Source: Saprospiraceae bacterium (lineage in GTDB: Bacteria > Bacteroidota > Bacteroidia > Chitinophagales > Saprospiraceae). Taken from it: a stretch of 64,000 bases of DNA. Shown here one piece after another: positions 18,196-27,784 of the stretch. Position numbers and translations under genes: made by a program. The notes beneath the pieces were generated by a model. The model had not been told where the DNA came from. It searched no databases and was given only the letters and a program-made list of their open reading frames with translations. Location: NCBI GenBank assembly GCA_016716335.1, contig JADJWN010000021.1, positions 186,001 to 250,000 on the forward strand. The letters run 5' to 3'. The first letter of the stretch is position 1; every line of letters begins with the position of its first letter.

Positions 18196-18339
18196 CTCTC
18201 CTTATTTAATGATTTGTAAATAACCCACTATTCAAAATACCGCAAAGTTAGCTCAATATAAGCGAAGTTGATATCATATCTTTCAGACATTAACGCTTAC
18301 AAAAAACTGAATACCCGGGTTATATTCAGGCATGAAAGA

Positions 18340-19824
18340 CTATTTCATCGGACTGTAAAAGGTGGTTTTTACTTTGTCTATCAACTTGCCGTCAGCATAA
18401 ACCCCGACTTCAATTTTATTTTTTCTGTCCTGTAGTTGATCTTTGGCAATGATGATAAATAATGCACCCTCGGCTTTATCATTTTTGAGTACTTCAGGTG
18501 CTTTTTCGCCTACAAGTTGTACATCGCCCTTCACATTCAGCAATTTAAACTCTATTCCTGTATAAGTATTTGCGGTCTTGTTTATCATCTGATAATTGTA
18601 AAGATTGCTGATTCTGCCATCAGGCTGGTCCTGATAGAGCTTGCCGGGAGTCCTCAATAAAAGTACCTGAACATCAGACCTGAGACTGAACAACAAAATC
18701 TCCAATGCAACCAGAACCGTCAATACCACAGAATAGGCTATCACTCTGGGATTAAATATTTTGCGGGTACCATTTTCGATACCTTCAATACTGTCAATTC
18801 TGATCAGGCCCCTTGGACGTTCAATTTTGTCCATCACTTCATCACAGGCATCCATGCAGGCCGTACAATTCACACATTCGAGTTGAGTACCGTTTCTGAT
18901 ATCTATACCAGTCGGACATACCTGTACACACAGGCTGCAATCAATGCAATCTCCCTGCGTCTTTTGAGTCAATCCCCTGAAATAATCATCTGCTGCCTGT
19001 GCATCCAGGGTCTCTGTCATGACCGGAACGTTCATTTCCTTCACTGTATTTTTTTTCAGCTTACCTCTCGGCTCACCTCTGACAAAATCGTAGGCTACCA
19101 CCAGAGATTTATTATCCAGCAATACCCCTTGCAGTCTGCCATAAGGACATATGGCTACACATACCTGTTCCCGCATTTTTGCAAAAACGCCATAAAACAC
19201 AAAAGAAAAAATGACCATGGCAGAAAATCCCACCCAATGCTGGCTAACAGGTTCTGAGGCAATTTTTACCACCTCATCCAGTCCAATGATGTAAGACAAA
19301 AAAGTATTGGCAATCAGTACAGCAATCCCAAAAAATATGGCATGCTTGAGTGTTTTTTTCCAAATCTTTTCAAAATCCCAGGATTGCTTATCCAGCCTTC
19401 TCTGAGCATTGTGGTCACCTTCTATCCAGTATTCAATCTTGCGGTACACCAATTCCATAAATACAGTCTGGGGACATACCCACCCGCAAAACAGTCTGCC
19501 GAATACTACGGTAAAAAGTATGATAAAAACAATCAGGATCAGCATCCCGATTACAAATAAGTAGAAATCCTGAGGCCCGAAATAAGCTCCGAATAAGATG
19601 AATTTTCGTTCGATAATATTCAGTAGTACAAAAGGCTCTCCATTAACTTTGATAAACGGCAAGCCAAACAATACTGCCAGAAACAACCAGGACAAATAGG
19701 TGCGATAATTGGTGTATCTGCCTTTCGGCTTTTTCGGGTAAATCCAGATGCGTTTACCTTCCTGATCTACCGTTGCTATTTTATCCCTGAATTGTTCACC
19801 TTTGTTGTTTCCGGCAGCACTCAT
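18340..19824 (-). CDS. ccoG: Cytochrome c oxidase accessory protein CcoG (FixG-like)
   Basis: This 494-residue membrane iron-sulfur protein is involved in cbb3 oxidase maturation; in other species CcoG is a copper(II) reductase. It has about five membrane helices. Motifs are FCGWVCPQTVFMELVYRKIE and CVAICPYGRLQG, then two ferredoxin [4Fe-4S] sites (GDCIDCSLCVQVCPTGID and CVNCTACMDACDEVMDKI). The last ~110 residues form the immunoglobulin-like FixG_C domain. The start ATG 19824 lies 38 bases after ccoP. The length matches the family (about 470-500). Confidence 0.94.
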   Translation of the reverse strand: MSAAGNNKGEQFRDKIATVDQEGKRIWIYPKKPKGRYTNYRTYLSWLFLAVLFGLPFIKVNGEPFVLLNIIERKFILFGAYFGPQDFYLFVIGMLILIVFIILFTVVFGRLFCGWVCPQTVFMELVYRKIEYWIEGDHNAQRRLDKQSWDFEKIWKKTLKHAIFFGIAVLIANTFLSYIIGLDEVVKIASEPVSQHWVGFSAMVIFSFVFYGVFAKMREQVCVAICPYGRLQGVLLDNKSLVVAYDFVRGEPRGKLKKNTVKEMNVPVMTETLDAQAADDYFRGLTQKTQGDCIDCSLCVQVCPTGIDIRNGTQLECVNCTACMDACDEVMDKIERPRGLIRIDSIEGIENGTRKIFNPRVIAYSVVLTVLVALEILLFSLRSDVQVLLLRTPGKLYQDQPDGRISNLYNYQMINKTANTYTGIEFKLLNVKGDVQLVGEKAPEVLKNDKAEGALFIIIAKDQLQDRKNKIEVGVYADGKLIDKVKTTFYSPMK

Positions 19825-19862
19825 AACGGCTATCGATAATTATTAATCAAATATAAAAGATA

Positions 19863-20813
19863 TCAATTTCCTGATTTCACCTCTTCCGTATTACTTTTCT
19901 GCTCCGGAGCAGTGTTATCCTTTTCCGGTTCATACAAATTTCCTTCTGGTGCCTTGGGATTAGGCGGATTGGTTCCTTCCAGCGTCATGATATAACTTGC
20001 CACCTTCTGCATAGCAGCCGGACGCAACTGGGTTTTCCATGAGATCATACCTTTTTCAGGTACTCCATATTTGATGGTAGAGAAAATATTCTTTATACCT
20101 CCTCCATGTATCCAGTACTTATCGGTGAAATTAGGACCTACCAAGCCCTCACCGCTGTTGCCATGACAGGCTGCACAGTTGGCCATATAGATAGTTTTAC
20201 CTTCTTCCAGAGCAGCAGGATCATCCAGGAATACCACTGAATTTTCATCCACTGCATTTGCCTGACTTGCCAGAAATTTGGCTTTCTGATCTTCTCCTGC
20301 TTCCATGGCCATTACATATTCCTGTTCCTGATTCGGCCCCATATCTGTCAGGTGATAGTACACCAGATAAGCGGCTCCCCACAGGATAGTCAGATAAAAC
20401 AACCACACCCACCACGGTGGCAATGAATTATCGAGCTCACGGATGCCATCGTATTCATGATCAAATTCAATCTCTTTCTCTCTCTCCAAAGGCACAAGAT
20501 TCCAGGACTTTTGAGATATTTTATCCCACAATGTTCCGGTGGCACTCAGATTGGCTTTTTCCAGTACTTCGGGTCCGTACTTATCCAGCAGCTTGATCCG
20601 CTGAATTTCTATCAGTGCCCAAATCAGATTGAGTCCTGCCAGAATCACCCCGATCAGTACAAGCACTGCCAGTATAACCAAAATATTGTTGTAGGCAAGT
20701 GTCATAACATCCGGAGCAGGTGCTGAAGTCTCCCCTCCATCCTGTGCTGACAGGTGCACAGCTGAAAACAACAGCACAGCATATACGAAAATAGAAATTA
20801 AAAGTCGTTTCAT
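19863..20813 (-). CDS. ccoP: cbb3 oxidase subunit III, mono-heme CcoP
   Basis: This 316-residue protein has an N-terminal signal-like helix, a second helix (NILVILAVLVLIGVILAGLN) and a third (WWVWLFYLTILWGAAYLVYY, residues ~134-153). A periplasmic cytochrome c domain follows. Only one heme site is present, CAACH at residues 213-217, followed by GLVGPNFTDKYWIHGGG. Proteobacterial CcoP has two hemes; the single-heme form is known in Bacteroidota. The last ~40 residues are Pro/Glu/Lys-rich and look disordered. It carries electrons to the ccoNO-encoded core. It starts 100 bases after ccoQ. Confidence 0.92.
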   Translation of the reverse strand: MKRLLISIFVYAVLLFSAVHLSAQDGGETSAPAPDVMTLAYNNILVILAVLVLIGVILAGLNLIWALIEIQRIKLLDKYGPEVLEKANLSATGTLWDKISQKSWNLVPLEREKEIEFDHEYDGIRELDNSLPPWWVWLFYLTILWGAAYLVYYHLTDMGPNQEQEYVMAMEAGEDQKAKFLASQANAVDENSVVFLDDPAALEEGKTIYMANCAACHGNSGEGLVGPNFTDKYWIHGGGIKNIFSTIKYGVPEKGMISWKTQLRPAAMQKVASYIMTLEGTNPPNPKAPEGNLYEPEKDNTAPEQKSNTEEVKSGN

Positions 20814-20913
20814 TTTTCTTTTGGATTTATTTGAAGATTCAGGGAAGTTCTCTTGTATTCAATAAAACTACCCGAAAATCCCCCGGTTAATAAATTAAAT
20901 CAAATTATCAGGT

Positions 20914-21096
20914 TTAAGAATATGTGGACTCTGTGGCATCGTCTTCCAATGGAAGGTGCTCCATTTTCTGTATGTATTCCTTACTGTCTCTGAATACCAG
21001 CCATATGCTCATGAGAAATATGGTAAAAAATGTAAGGAGTGCAAAAATGGCCATCCAGTTGATATTGCCTGCCGATTCTAATATATACTTGTACAT
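20914..21096 (-). CDS. ccoQ: CcoQ-like small subunit of cbb3 oxidase
   Basis: This is a 60-residue protein with one membrane helix (NWMAIFALLTFFTIFLMSIW, residues ~13-32), then a short charged tail with FRDSKEYIQKMEHLPLEDD. Size, position between ccoNO and ccoP, and the tail pattern fit CcoQ, which stabilises the oxidase. It starts 23 bases after the ccoNO stop. Sequence conservation in this family is low, so the call rests largely on context. Confidence 0.85.
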   Translation of the reverse strand: MYKYILESAGNINWMAIFALLTFFTIFLMSIWLVFRDSKEYIQKMEHLPLEDDATESTYS

Positions 21097-21119
21097 AACT
21101 GACTGATTTTAAAAATTTA

Positions 21120-23261
21120 TCATTTAACTTCTGCGGCCGGAGTTTGCTTTACTTTGATATCCGTACCTAATCGCTGAAGATAGGCAATCAGAGCAACAAT
21201 TTCCTTTTTCTCCATATTGTCCTGATTTATACCGTCCTTGCTCAGACGTTCTGCCACCTGCTTAGCTTGTTTTTCCAGATCTTCTACTGCTCTGTCAGCA
21301 TAACCATCGGGATATGGCGTACCCAGCGTCTGCAATGTTTTGATTTTTGCAGCAGTGTATTTGGTATTTATTTCATTCTTGAACAGCCAGGGGTATGGCG
21401 GCATAATAGATCCGGGAGACATGGATTCCGGCTCAAGCATATGGTTGTAATGCCAGCTGTCAGGATATTTACCTCCCTGCCTGTGCAGATCCGGACCGGT
21501 ACGCTTACTTCCCCAGAGGAAAGGCCGGTCGTAAATAAACTCACCTGATTTGCTGTACTCACCATAACGCTCTGTTTCAGATCTGAAAGGACGAATCATC
21601 TGAGAGTGACAGCCTACACAGCCTTCTCTGATATAAATATCCCTTCCTTCAAGCTCGAGCGGGGTATAAGGCTGTACCGAAGCAATTTTGGGCACATTGT
21701 TGTCAATCATCATCATAGGAATAATTTCTACCAAGCCACCAATCAGAATCAACACTGCACTGGCAATCAACATCTGAATAGGCTTACGCTCGATCCACTT
21801 ATGCCAATATTCCCCTTTATGAGGTACATATGCCTCCAGGGCAGGAGCCTGAGCAGGCTGATCGGCAATCAATTTACCGGCTGCTACGGTTTTCCAGATG
21901 TTATATACCATCATAAGTACTCCTGCATAATATAAAGTACCACCTACAATCCTGAGCATGTACATGGGCAAAATCTGAGTTACTGTTTCCAGGAAGTTGC
22001 CATATACCAGGAATCCATCCGGTGTAAACTGCTTCCACATAAGACTCTGGGTCCATCCTGCCCAATACAATGGAATTGCATAAAAAGCAATACCTAAGGT
22101 GCCAATCCAGAAATGCCAGTTGGCAAGTTTCATGGAGTATAACTTTGTGTCATATATTCTGGGAATCAACCAATACAACACCCCAAAGGTCAGCATACCA
22201 TTCCATCCCAATGCTCCCACATGCACGTGTCCTACAGTCCAGTCAGTGTAGTGGCTTATAGCATTGATGGATTTTACAGACAAAAGCGGTCCTTCAAGGG
22301 TAGCCATACCATAAGCAGTCACCGCCACCACCATAAACTTCAGCACAGGATCCGTCCTTACTTTGTCCCATGCTCCTCTGAGTGTCAAAAGGCCGTTGAG
22401 CATACCTCCCCATGAGGGAGCAATCAACATAACTGAAAACACGGTACCCAATGATTGAGCCCAGTCAGGCAATGATGTGTACAGCAAGTGGTGAGGACCT
22501 GCCCAGATGTAAATAAAGATCAATGCCCAGAAGTCAATGATAGAAAGTTTGTAGGAATATACAGGCCTGTTGGCCGCCTTGGGGAGGAAATAATACATTA
22601 GGCCCAGATAAGGTGTGGTAAGGAAAAAAGCCACGGCATTATGTCCATACCACCATTGTACCAACGCATCCTGCACACCTGCAAATACCGGAATACTCTT
22701 GAACAGATGCACGGGCAACTCCAGATTGTTGAACACATGCAACACCGTCACTGTAATCCAGGTAGCTATATAAAACCATATCGCTACATAAAGGTGATTT
22801 TCTCTCCTTTTGAGAATGGTGCCAAACATATTGATGCCGAAGACAATCCATACCAGTGCAATGGCTATATCAATAGGCCACTCCAGCTCTGCATATTCAT
22901 GACTGCTCGTAATACCCAGCGGTAAGGTGATTGCTGCTGCAAGAATGATTGCCTGCCATCCCCAGAAATGAATCTGAGACAGCACATCTGAGTACATTCT
23001 GGTTTTCAGCAATCGCTGCAGCGAATAATATACTCCCATAAAAATACCATTACCCACAAATGCAAATATCACTGCATTGGTATGCAATGGTCTGATTCTG
23101 CCGTAAGTAGTCTCGGCAATGCCAAAATTTAAGGACGGAAAAACCAGCTGCAAGGCAGCCAAAAGCCCTACCAGCATCCCGATAACACCGAATGCAATAC
23201 TGGCGAAGGCAAAATTCCGAACAATTTTGTTGTCGTAATTAAAAGATTCCATGTTTGCCAT
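21120..23261 (-). CDS. ccoNO: Fused cbb3 cytochrome oxidase subunits I and II (CcoN-CcoO)
   Basis: This 713-residue fusion is the catalytic core of the high-affinity oxygen reductase. Residues 1 to ~475 are CcoN: about twelve membrane helices with RIRPLHTNAVIFAF (heme ligand region), QWWYGHNAVAFFLTTPYLG and AGPHHLLYTSLPDW (copper B histidines), and HYTDWTVGHVHVGALGWNG. Residues ~490-713 are CcoO: one helix (MLIASAVLILIGGLVEIIPM) and a cytochrome c domain with the single heme site CVGCH at about 547-551. MPPYPWLF supplies the Met ligand region. The N-O fusion is normal in Bacteroidota. It lies 23 bases after ccoS and 23 before ccoQ. Confidence 0.96.
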   Translation of the reverse strand: MANMESFNYDNKIVRNFAFASIAFGVIGMLVGLLAALQLVFPSLNFGIAETTYGRIRPLHTNAVIFAFVGNGIFMGVYYSLQRLLKTRMYSDVLSQIHFWGWQAIILAAAITLPLGITSSHEYAELEWPIDIAIALVWIVFGINMFGTILKRRENHLYVAIWFYIATWITVTVLHVFNNLELPVHLFKSIPVFAGVQDALVQWWYGHNAVAFFLTTPYLGLMYYFLPKAANRPVYSYKLSIIDFWALIFIYIWAGPHHLLYTSLPDWAQSLGTVFSVMLIAPSWGGMLNGLLTLRGAWDKVRTDPVLKFMVVAVTAYGMATLEGPLLSVKSINAISHYTDWTVGHVHVGALGWNGMLTFGVLYWLIPRIYDTKLYSMKLANWHFWIGTLGIAFYAIPLYWAGWTQSLMWKQFTPDGFLVYGNFLETVTQILPMYMLRIVGGTLYYAGVLMMVYNIWKTVAAGKLIADQPAQAPALEAYVPHKGEYWHKWIERKPIQMLIASAVLILIGGLVEIIPMMMIDNNVPKIASVQPYTPLELEGRDIYIREGCVGCHSQMIRPFRSETERYGEYSKSGEFIYDRPFLWGSKRTGPDLHRQGGKYPDSWHYNHMLEPESMSPGSIMPPYPWLFKNEINTKYTAAKIKTLQTLGTPYPDGYADRAVEDLEKQAKQVAERLSKDGINQDNMEKKEIVALIAYLQRLGTDIKVKQTPAAEVK

Positions 23262-23284
23262 ACGTCATAGGTTATATAGATTAT

Positions 23285-23452
23285 TTAATTGTTTTCGCTT
23301 TTATTTTCGATCATATCGTCTTCAAGAAGTATTCGCATTGCGGGGGTGTAATCATCGTCATACTGCCCGGATTTTACAGCCCAGAAAAAAGCTGCCAGAA
23401 AACCCACAGCAACCGTAATACTTATGATAATCAGATACAGGATGATTTTCAT
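23285..23452 (-). CDS. ccoS: cbb3 oxidase assembly protein CcoS
   Basis: This 55-residue protein begins MKIILYLIIISITVAVGFLA and continues with FFWAVKSGQYDDDYTPAMRI. One membrane helix followed by FWAVKSGQYDD is the signature of CcoS, needed for cofactor insertion into the cbb3 oxidase. It is too short for many gene finders. It sits between ccoI and ccoNO with gaps of 55 and 23 bases. A 73-residue frame on the other strand over the same bases is rejected. Confidence 0.92.
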   Translation of the reverse strand: MKIILYLIIISITVAVGFLAAFFWAVKSGQYDDDYTPAMRILLEDDMIENKSENN

Positions 23453-23507
23453 GACTTAAATTTGAGCACAAGGTAGAGCGGTTCAAAATCTGTAAATATG
23501 ACAGAAA

Positions 23508-25976
23508 TCATACATTGAAAGGATTTAGATTAGTTTTCATATCCTCTTTTTGCAGGTGTATTGGTCTGGTATTTAAGTGTTTAAAATCTGAATTCATCTT
23601 TTTAAACAAGAGGTAACCCGATATAACCCCATACACCATGACTGTCACTGAGCTCAGAGGCATGAGCACTGCTGCAATGATTGGAGACAGCATCGCTCTC
23701 ACTGCAAAATACAATCCGGCAGTATTGTAAAAGAATGCCAGTACAAAAGCACCCCAGATCAGATACTCCGCTTTCTTGAGATAGGTCAGATAAAAGAGTA
23801 ATCTGTCAAAAACCCGGGCATTGATGATGGCATCACAAGCAGGTGTAAAATTGTTGTTGTCATCCGAGATCACAATACCTGCATCACTTTGCCGCAAAGC
23901 TCCGGCATCGTTCAGGCCATCGCCTATCATGATGACTTTCTCTCCGGCAGCCTGGAGAATTTTGATATACTGAAGTTTGTCAGCGGGACTTTGATTGAAA
24001 AGCAATGTGCTGCCTGCCGGGAATACAGCCTTCAATCTCGACATTTCTTTTTCATTGTCTCCGGATATTACGCTCAGTTTGTAATTTTTTGCCAGACTAT
24101 CAATCAACTCCGGCACACCTTCCCTGATTTTATTGACCGTATTGAAGATGGCTTTTACTTTTCCGTCAATTTCCACCATTACGGACTTTTGGTGTGTCTG
24201 GTCCTGCTTTCCTGTGATAAACAGCGGCGAACCCAGTTTTACAGAATGCTCCTTTGTTCCTGCCTGGATACCTTTACCCGGATACTCCTCAAAGTAGTCC
24301 AAGGCAACAAGGCCGGAATTGCCGAGGAAATGGGCAATGGCACGACTGACGGGGTGATTGGATTGGGAAACAATGGTATATAGAATGACTCTTTCTGATG
24401 GAGTAAGATTCTCCACTACGGGAATCAGTTCCATTGTTTTATGGTCAGTGATGGTTCCCGTTTTGTCAAATACGATATGTGTCGCAGATTGAATTCTTTC
24501 AATAGTCCGGACACTTTTCATAAAAAAGAATTTTTTTCCAAGAATCCTGAGTATGTTGCCATAGGTAAATGGAATGGCCAATGCCAATGCGCAGGGACAG
24601 GCCACAATCAGTACCGCCGTAAAACTATTGAAAGAGAGGGATGGGTCAACTATACTCCAGTATAAAAAAGTGGCAAGGCTTATCGCCAGGACGGTTAAGG
24701 TAAAGTATCGGCCTACCCTGTCTATGATAGTTTGGGTATTGGCATCCTTATCGGTACTGAAACTGTCTTCCTCCCACAGCCGGGTAAGGTAGGATTGATC
24801 AACAGATTTGGTCAGCAATATTTCTACTGCCGGTCCGAGATGTTTACCTCCGGCAAAGACTTTATCACCCTTATTTTTAACAACCGGATCAGACTCGCCG
24901 GTCACAAAACTGTAATCTACCCTGGCATCTCCCTGTAGGATAATACCATCCGCAGGAATAATCTCCTCATTTCTGACAGAAATAATGTCCCCTGACTTAA
25001 GCTTGTCTAACGTCACAGTAGTCCATTGTTCTCCCGATTTCAAATGTGCAGAGATCGGGAAGTAAGATCGGAAATCCCGGTCAAAACTGATGGCACTGAA
25101 GGTATATTGCTGAAACCACTTGCCGATAAGCAGAAAAAAAACAAATCCTGCCAGACTATCCATGTATCCCTCGCCGGTGTGGCTGATGATTTCATAACTG
25201 CTCCTGAAAAAAAGTGTAAGCATACCTATGGCTATAGGTACATTGAGATTAATCTGCCTGTATTTGAGTGCAAAAAAGGCAGACCTCAGATAATCCATCC
25301 CACTGTATAAAAGCACCGGAATAGCCAGTAAGATATTGATATAACCCAGATAAAACCTGAAATCTGCCTCCGCAAATCCCAGATACTCCGGAAAGCTCAG
25401 CAACATAATATTTCCAAAAGAAAATCCTGCCAAACCCAGTTTGTACAACAATGTCCTGTCTCTTGTCAGGCTTTTGCTTTCTTCCAGTTTCTGAAAATTC
25501 AGTTCGGGCTCATAGCCTATCAGGGATAAGAGCTCCGCCAGCTTTTTGAGACTGATGCCCTCTATATCAAATGTTATGGTAGCTTCCTGCTTAACAAAAT
25601 CTACTCTGGAATGCAGTATATATTCGTTCAGTCTGCTCAGATTTTCGAGAAGCCAAATACAGGAACTGCAATGTATCTGTGGCAGTTTCAATATAATTTT
25701 TGCTATTCTGCCTTCTCTGAACACCAGCAACTTCTCCACCACATCCGGAGCATCCAGAAAGTCAAAGTTTTTGCGCAAAGCAGACCTTCTTGAAATACCC
25801 GGGTTTTCTTCAAAATTGTAGTATGCCCCCATTCCGTTTTCGGTGAGCAGGCTATATACCACTTCGCAACCATTGCAGCAAAAGTGTCGGCCATCTATTA
25901 TCGGGTGCTCTTCGGGGCACTCATCCCCGCAGTGGGTACATTTCAATTTTTCGCCGGCAGACACTTTTTTGAACAT
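23508..25976 (-). CDS. ccoI: Copper-translocating P-type ATPase for cbb3 oxidase assembly (CcoI)
   Basis: This 822-residue P1B-type ATPase exports copper for the oxidase. It opens with a Cys-rich metal-binding segment (CTHCGDECPEEHPII.. FCCNGCEVVYSLL), followed by a heavy-metal-associated-like domain with CSSCIWLLENL near residue 105. Eight helices are expected. The metal site is ACPCALALAIP. Catalytic motifs are VTGESDPV (actuator), FDKTGTITD (phosphorylated Asp), SQSNHPVSRAI and IGDGLNDAGALRQSDAG. The N-terminal Cys-rich module plus the cbb3 context separates CcoI from general CopA exporters. It is the first gene of the operon that runs to the SafE gene; a promoter and a dyad lie 20-65 bases upstream. 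Confidence 0.94.
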   Translation of the reverse strand: MFKKVSAGEKLKCTHCGDECPEEHPIIDGRHFCCNGCEVVYSLLTENGMGAYYNFEENPGISRRSALRKNFDFLDAPDVVEKLLVFREGRIAKIILKLPQIHCSSCIWLLENLSRLNEYILHSRVDFVKQEATITFDIEGISLKKLAELLSLIGYEPELNFQKLEESKSLTRDRTLLYKLGLAGFSFGNIMLLSFPEYLGFAEADFRFYLGYINILLAIPVLLYSGMDYLRSAFFALKYRQINLNVPIAIGMLTLFFRSSYEIISHTGEGYMDSLAGFVFFLLIGKWFQQYTFSAISFDRDFRSYFPISAHLKSGEQWTTVTLDKLKSGDIISVRNEEIIPADGIILQGDARVDYSFVTGESDPVVKNKGDKVFAGGKHLGPAVEILLTKSVDQSYLTRLWEEDSFSTDKDANTQTIIDRVGRYFTLTVLAISLATFLYWSIVDPSLSFNSFTAVLIVACPCALALAIPFTYGNILRILGKKFFFMKSVRTIERIQSATHIVFDKTGTITDHKTMELIPVVENLTPSERVILYTIVSQSNHPVSRAIAHFLGNSGLVALDYFEEYPGKGIQAGTKEHSVKLGSPLFITGKQDQTHQKSVMVEIDGKVKAIFNTVNKIREGVPELIDSLAKNYKLSVISGDNEKEMSRLKAVFPAGSTLLFNQSPADKLQYIKILQAAGEKVIMIGDGLNDAGALRQSDAGIVISDDNNNFTPACDAIINARVFDRLLFYLTYLKKAEYLIWGAFVLAFFYNTAGLYFAVRAMLSPIIAAVLMPLSSVTVMVYGVISGYLLFKKMNSDFKHLNTRPIHLQKEDMKTNLNPFNV

Positions 25977-25996
25977 GAAAACGCTGAATTTTCATG

Positions 25997-26040
25997 CAAA
26001 GCTATAAGTGTGATTTTGATGAAATTATGATTTGAATCAT
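25997..26040 (-). promoter_or_regulatory. Candidate ccoI operon promoter with an FNR/CRP-like dyad
   Basis: On the minus strand TAGCTTTG (25997-26004) matches the -7 element TAnnTTTG, 20 bases before the ccoI ATG. Upstream is a perfect dyad, ATGATTTGAATCAT (26027-26040; its reverse complement is ATGATTCAAATCAT). Its TGAT-N4-ATCA core is the core of the FNR box TTGAT-N4-ATCAA, with the outer base changed on each side. Its centre would fall near -42 from the expected transcription start, the class II activator position. Control by a CRP/FNR-family regulator is inference. Confidence 0.4.
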
Positions 26041-26183
26041 ATCAGTAAGTGATGTTTGATTATTGGTCAATCCAGTCTGTATCTATATGTCTTATCCATC
26101 AAAGTATGAAGAAGGTGCCCAACAGCAACTATAAATATATCTTAATTCCCCCTGAAATTATCAGGAGCAAAGAACCGTGTTTG

Positions 26184-26191
26184 TACCTTTG
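26184..26191 (+). promoter_or_regulatory. Candidate -7 promoter element for the COG2509 gene
   Basis: TACCTTTG matches TAnnTTTG and lies 24 bases before the ATG at 26216. No convincing -33 element is visible. Confidence 0.35.
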
Positions 26192-26215
26192 TTATAAATT
26201 TAAGACAGTACAAGA

Positions 26216-27784
26216 ATGATTCTCCAGCTGGAAGTCAAACTTTTTCCTGATAAGCTCAATAATTCAGATTATATCAAATCTCTGATCTTTCAGCAGATTA
26301 AATCACACCGTCCCAAAGATTTCACATACATCATCAGAAAAAGATCTATTGATGCAAGAGGAAAAAGACCATTTTATCTGTTAAAAGTTGATGTTTATAT
26401 TGATGAAACTGTCAGTAATTCACTCAATGCAATCCTTGAATACAAAGTAGTAAGAGATGCTGAAAATGTAGTGATCATCGGTGCCGGTCCGGCCGGATAC
26501 TTTGCGGCACTGGAATGTCTGAGTCTGGGTCTGAAGCCTACAGTACTGGACCGCGGCAAAGATGTGCAGGCAAGAAGGCGAGACCTGAGGGCTATTCAAC
26601 AATTTGGCGAAGTAAATCCGGACAGCAATTACTGCTTTGGAGAAGGTGGTGCAGGGACTTATTCAGATGGTAAACTTTATACCAGATCCCATAAGAGAGG
26701 AGATATAGAAAAAGTGCTGCAACAACTGGTACAGCATGGTGCCAATCCCGACATCCTGGTAGATGCACACCCTCATATAGGATCCAACAAACTCCCCGGA
26801 ATCATCGCCAACATAAGGAAAACCATAGAAAATCATGGTGGAGAGATACATTTTAATACCCGCATAGATGACCTTATCATCGAAAACGGTAAAATCACCG
26901 ATGTGAGAGCATCAGATGGTACCCGCTGGCATGGTGATGCCGTCATATTGGCGACGGGCCATTCTGCCAGAGATGTTTATCAGATGCTGCATACCAAAGG
27001 GATTCTTATTGAGCCCAAACCCTTTGCATTAGGATTACGGATTGAGCATCCGCAGAGCTTCATTGACAAGGTCCAGTACAAACAGGAGATTAGAGAAGAA
27101 AATCTGCCGGCTGCGAGCTACAGTGTGGTGGCCCAGGTCAGGGGCAAGGGTGTGTTTTCGTTTTGCATGTGCCCGGGAGGCTTGATTGTACCGGCTGCCA
27201 CAGCACCGGGTGAAATCGTGGTAAATGGAATGTCACTCAGCCGCAGAGACAGTCCCTTTGCCAATTCCGGTTTTGTCACCTCCATTGATCTGGATGAACT
27301 GGAAGCACACGGATATTCAGGTATTTTTGCCGCTCTTGATTTTCAAAAAGAAGTGGAGAAAGCTATGTTTGCTGCAGGTGATGGTACACAAAAAGCGCCG
27401 GCTCAAAGAGTAAGCGATTTTGTAGCCGGGAAGACTTCTGAAAGTCTGAATCCAAGCTCCTATATCCCCGGACTGATCAGTGCACCGCTGCACCGGATAT
27501 TGCCGGAGTTTGTGTATCAAAGACTCAGGGAAGGCCTGATTGAAATCAATAAGAAAATGCCGGGCTTTCTCTCAGAAAAGGCCAATATCGTTGGAGTGGA
27601 AAGCCGAACTTCTGCCCCCATCAGGATACCCAGGGATAAGGATAGTCTGATGCATCCGGAGGTTGAAGCTTTGTTTCCATGCGGGGAAGGTGCGGGCTAT
27701 GCTGGAGGTATTCTGTCTGCTGCCATGGATGGGCAGAACGTAGCTATGAAAGTGAAAAAGTATTTTGAATCGAAATCAATCTGA
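26216..27784 (+). CDS. FAD-dependent dehydrogenase/oxidoreductase, COG2509 family
   Basis: This 522-residue protein has an N-terminal ~75-residue domain (KSHRPKDFTYIIRKRSIDAR, then GKRPFYLLKVDVYID). A Rossmann FAD-binding fold follows, opening VVIIGAGPAGYFAALECLSL at about residues 82-101. Further motifs are NYCFGEGGAGTYSDGKLYTR and the end FPCGEGAGYAGGILSAAMDG, which binds FAD again. This combination is characteristic of COG2509, widespread in Bacteroidota and Firmicutes and still without a defined substrate. It is divergent from ccoI and is followed by the repeat region. The length and start are normal for the family. Confidence 0.9.
   Translation: MILQLEVKLFPDKLNNSDYIKSLIFQQIKSHRPKDFTYIIRKRSIDARGKRPFYLLKVDVYIDETVSNSLNAILEYKVVRDAENVVIIGAGPAGYFAALECLSLGLKPTVLDRGKDVQARRRDLRAIQQFGEVNPDSNYCFGEGGAGTYSDGKLYTRSHKRGDIEKVLQQLVQHGANPDILVDAHPHIGSNKLPGIIANIRKTIENHGGEIHFNTRIDDLIIENGKITDVRASDGTRWHGDAVILATGHSARDVYQMLHTKGILIEPKPFALGLRIEHPQSFIDKVQYKQEIREENLPAASYSVVAQVRGKGVFSFCMCPGGLIVPAATAPGEIVVNGMSLSRRDSPFANSGFVTSIDLDELEAHGYSGIFAALDFQKEVEKAMFAAGDGTQKAPAQRVSDFVAGKTSESLNPSSYIPGLISAPLHRILPEFVYQRLREGLIEINKKMPGFLSEKANIVGVESRTSAPIRIPRDKDSLMHPEVEALFPCGEGAGYAGGILSAAMDGQNVAMKVKKYFESKSI

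Noticed and set aside
23255..23476. 73-codon plus-strand frame
   Set aside because: It overlaps ccoS, whose sequence and context are clear.
26055..26069. TTGATTATTGGTCAA, FNR-box-like
   Set aside because: Half-sites are separated by one base more than the FNR consensus allows; the dyad at 26027 is a better candidate.
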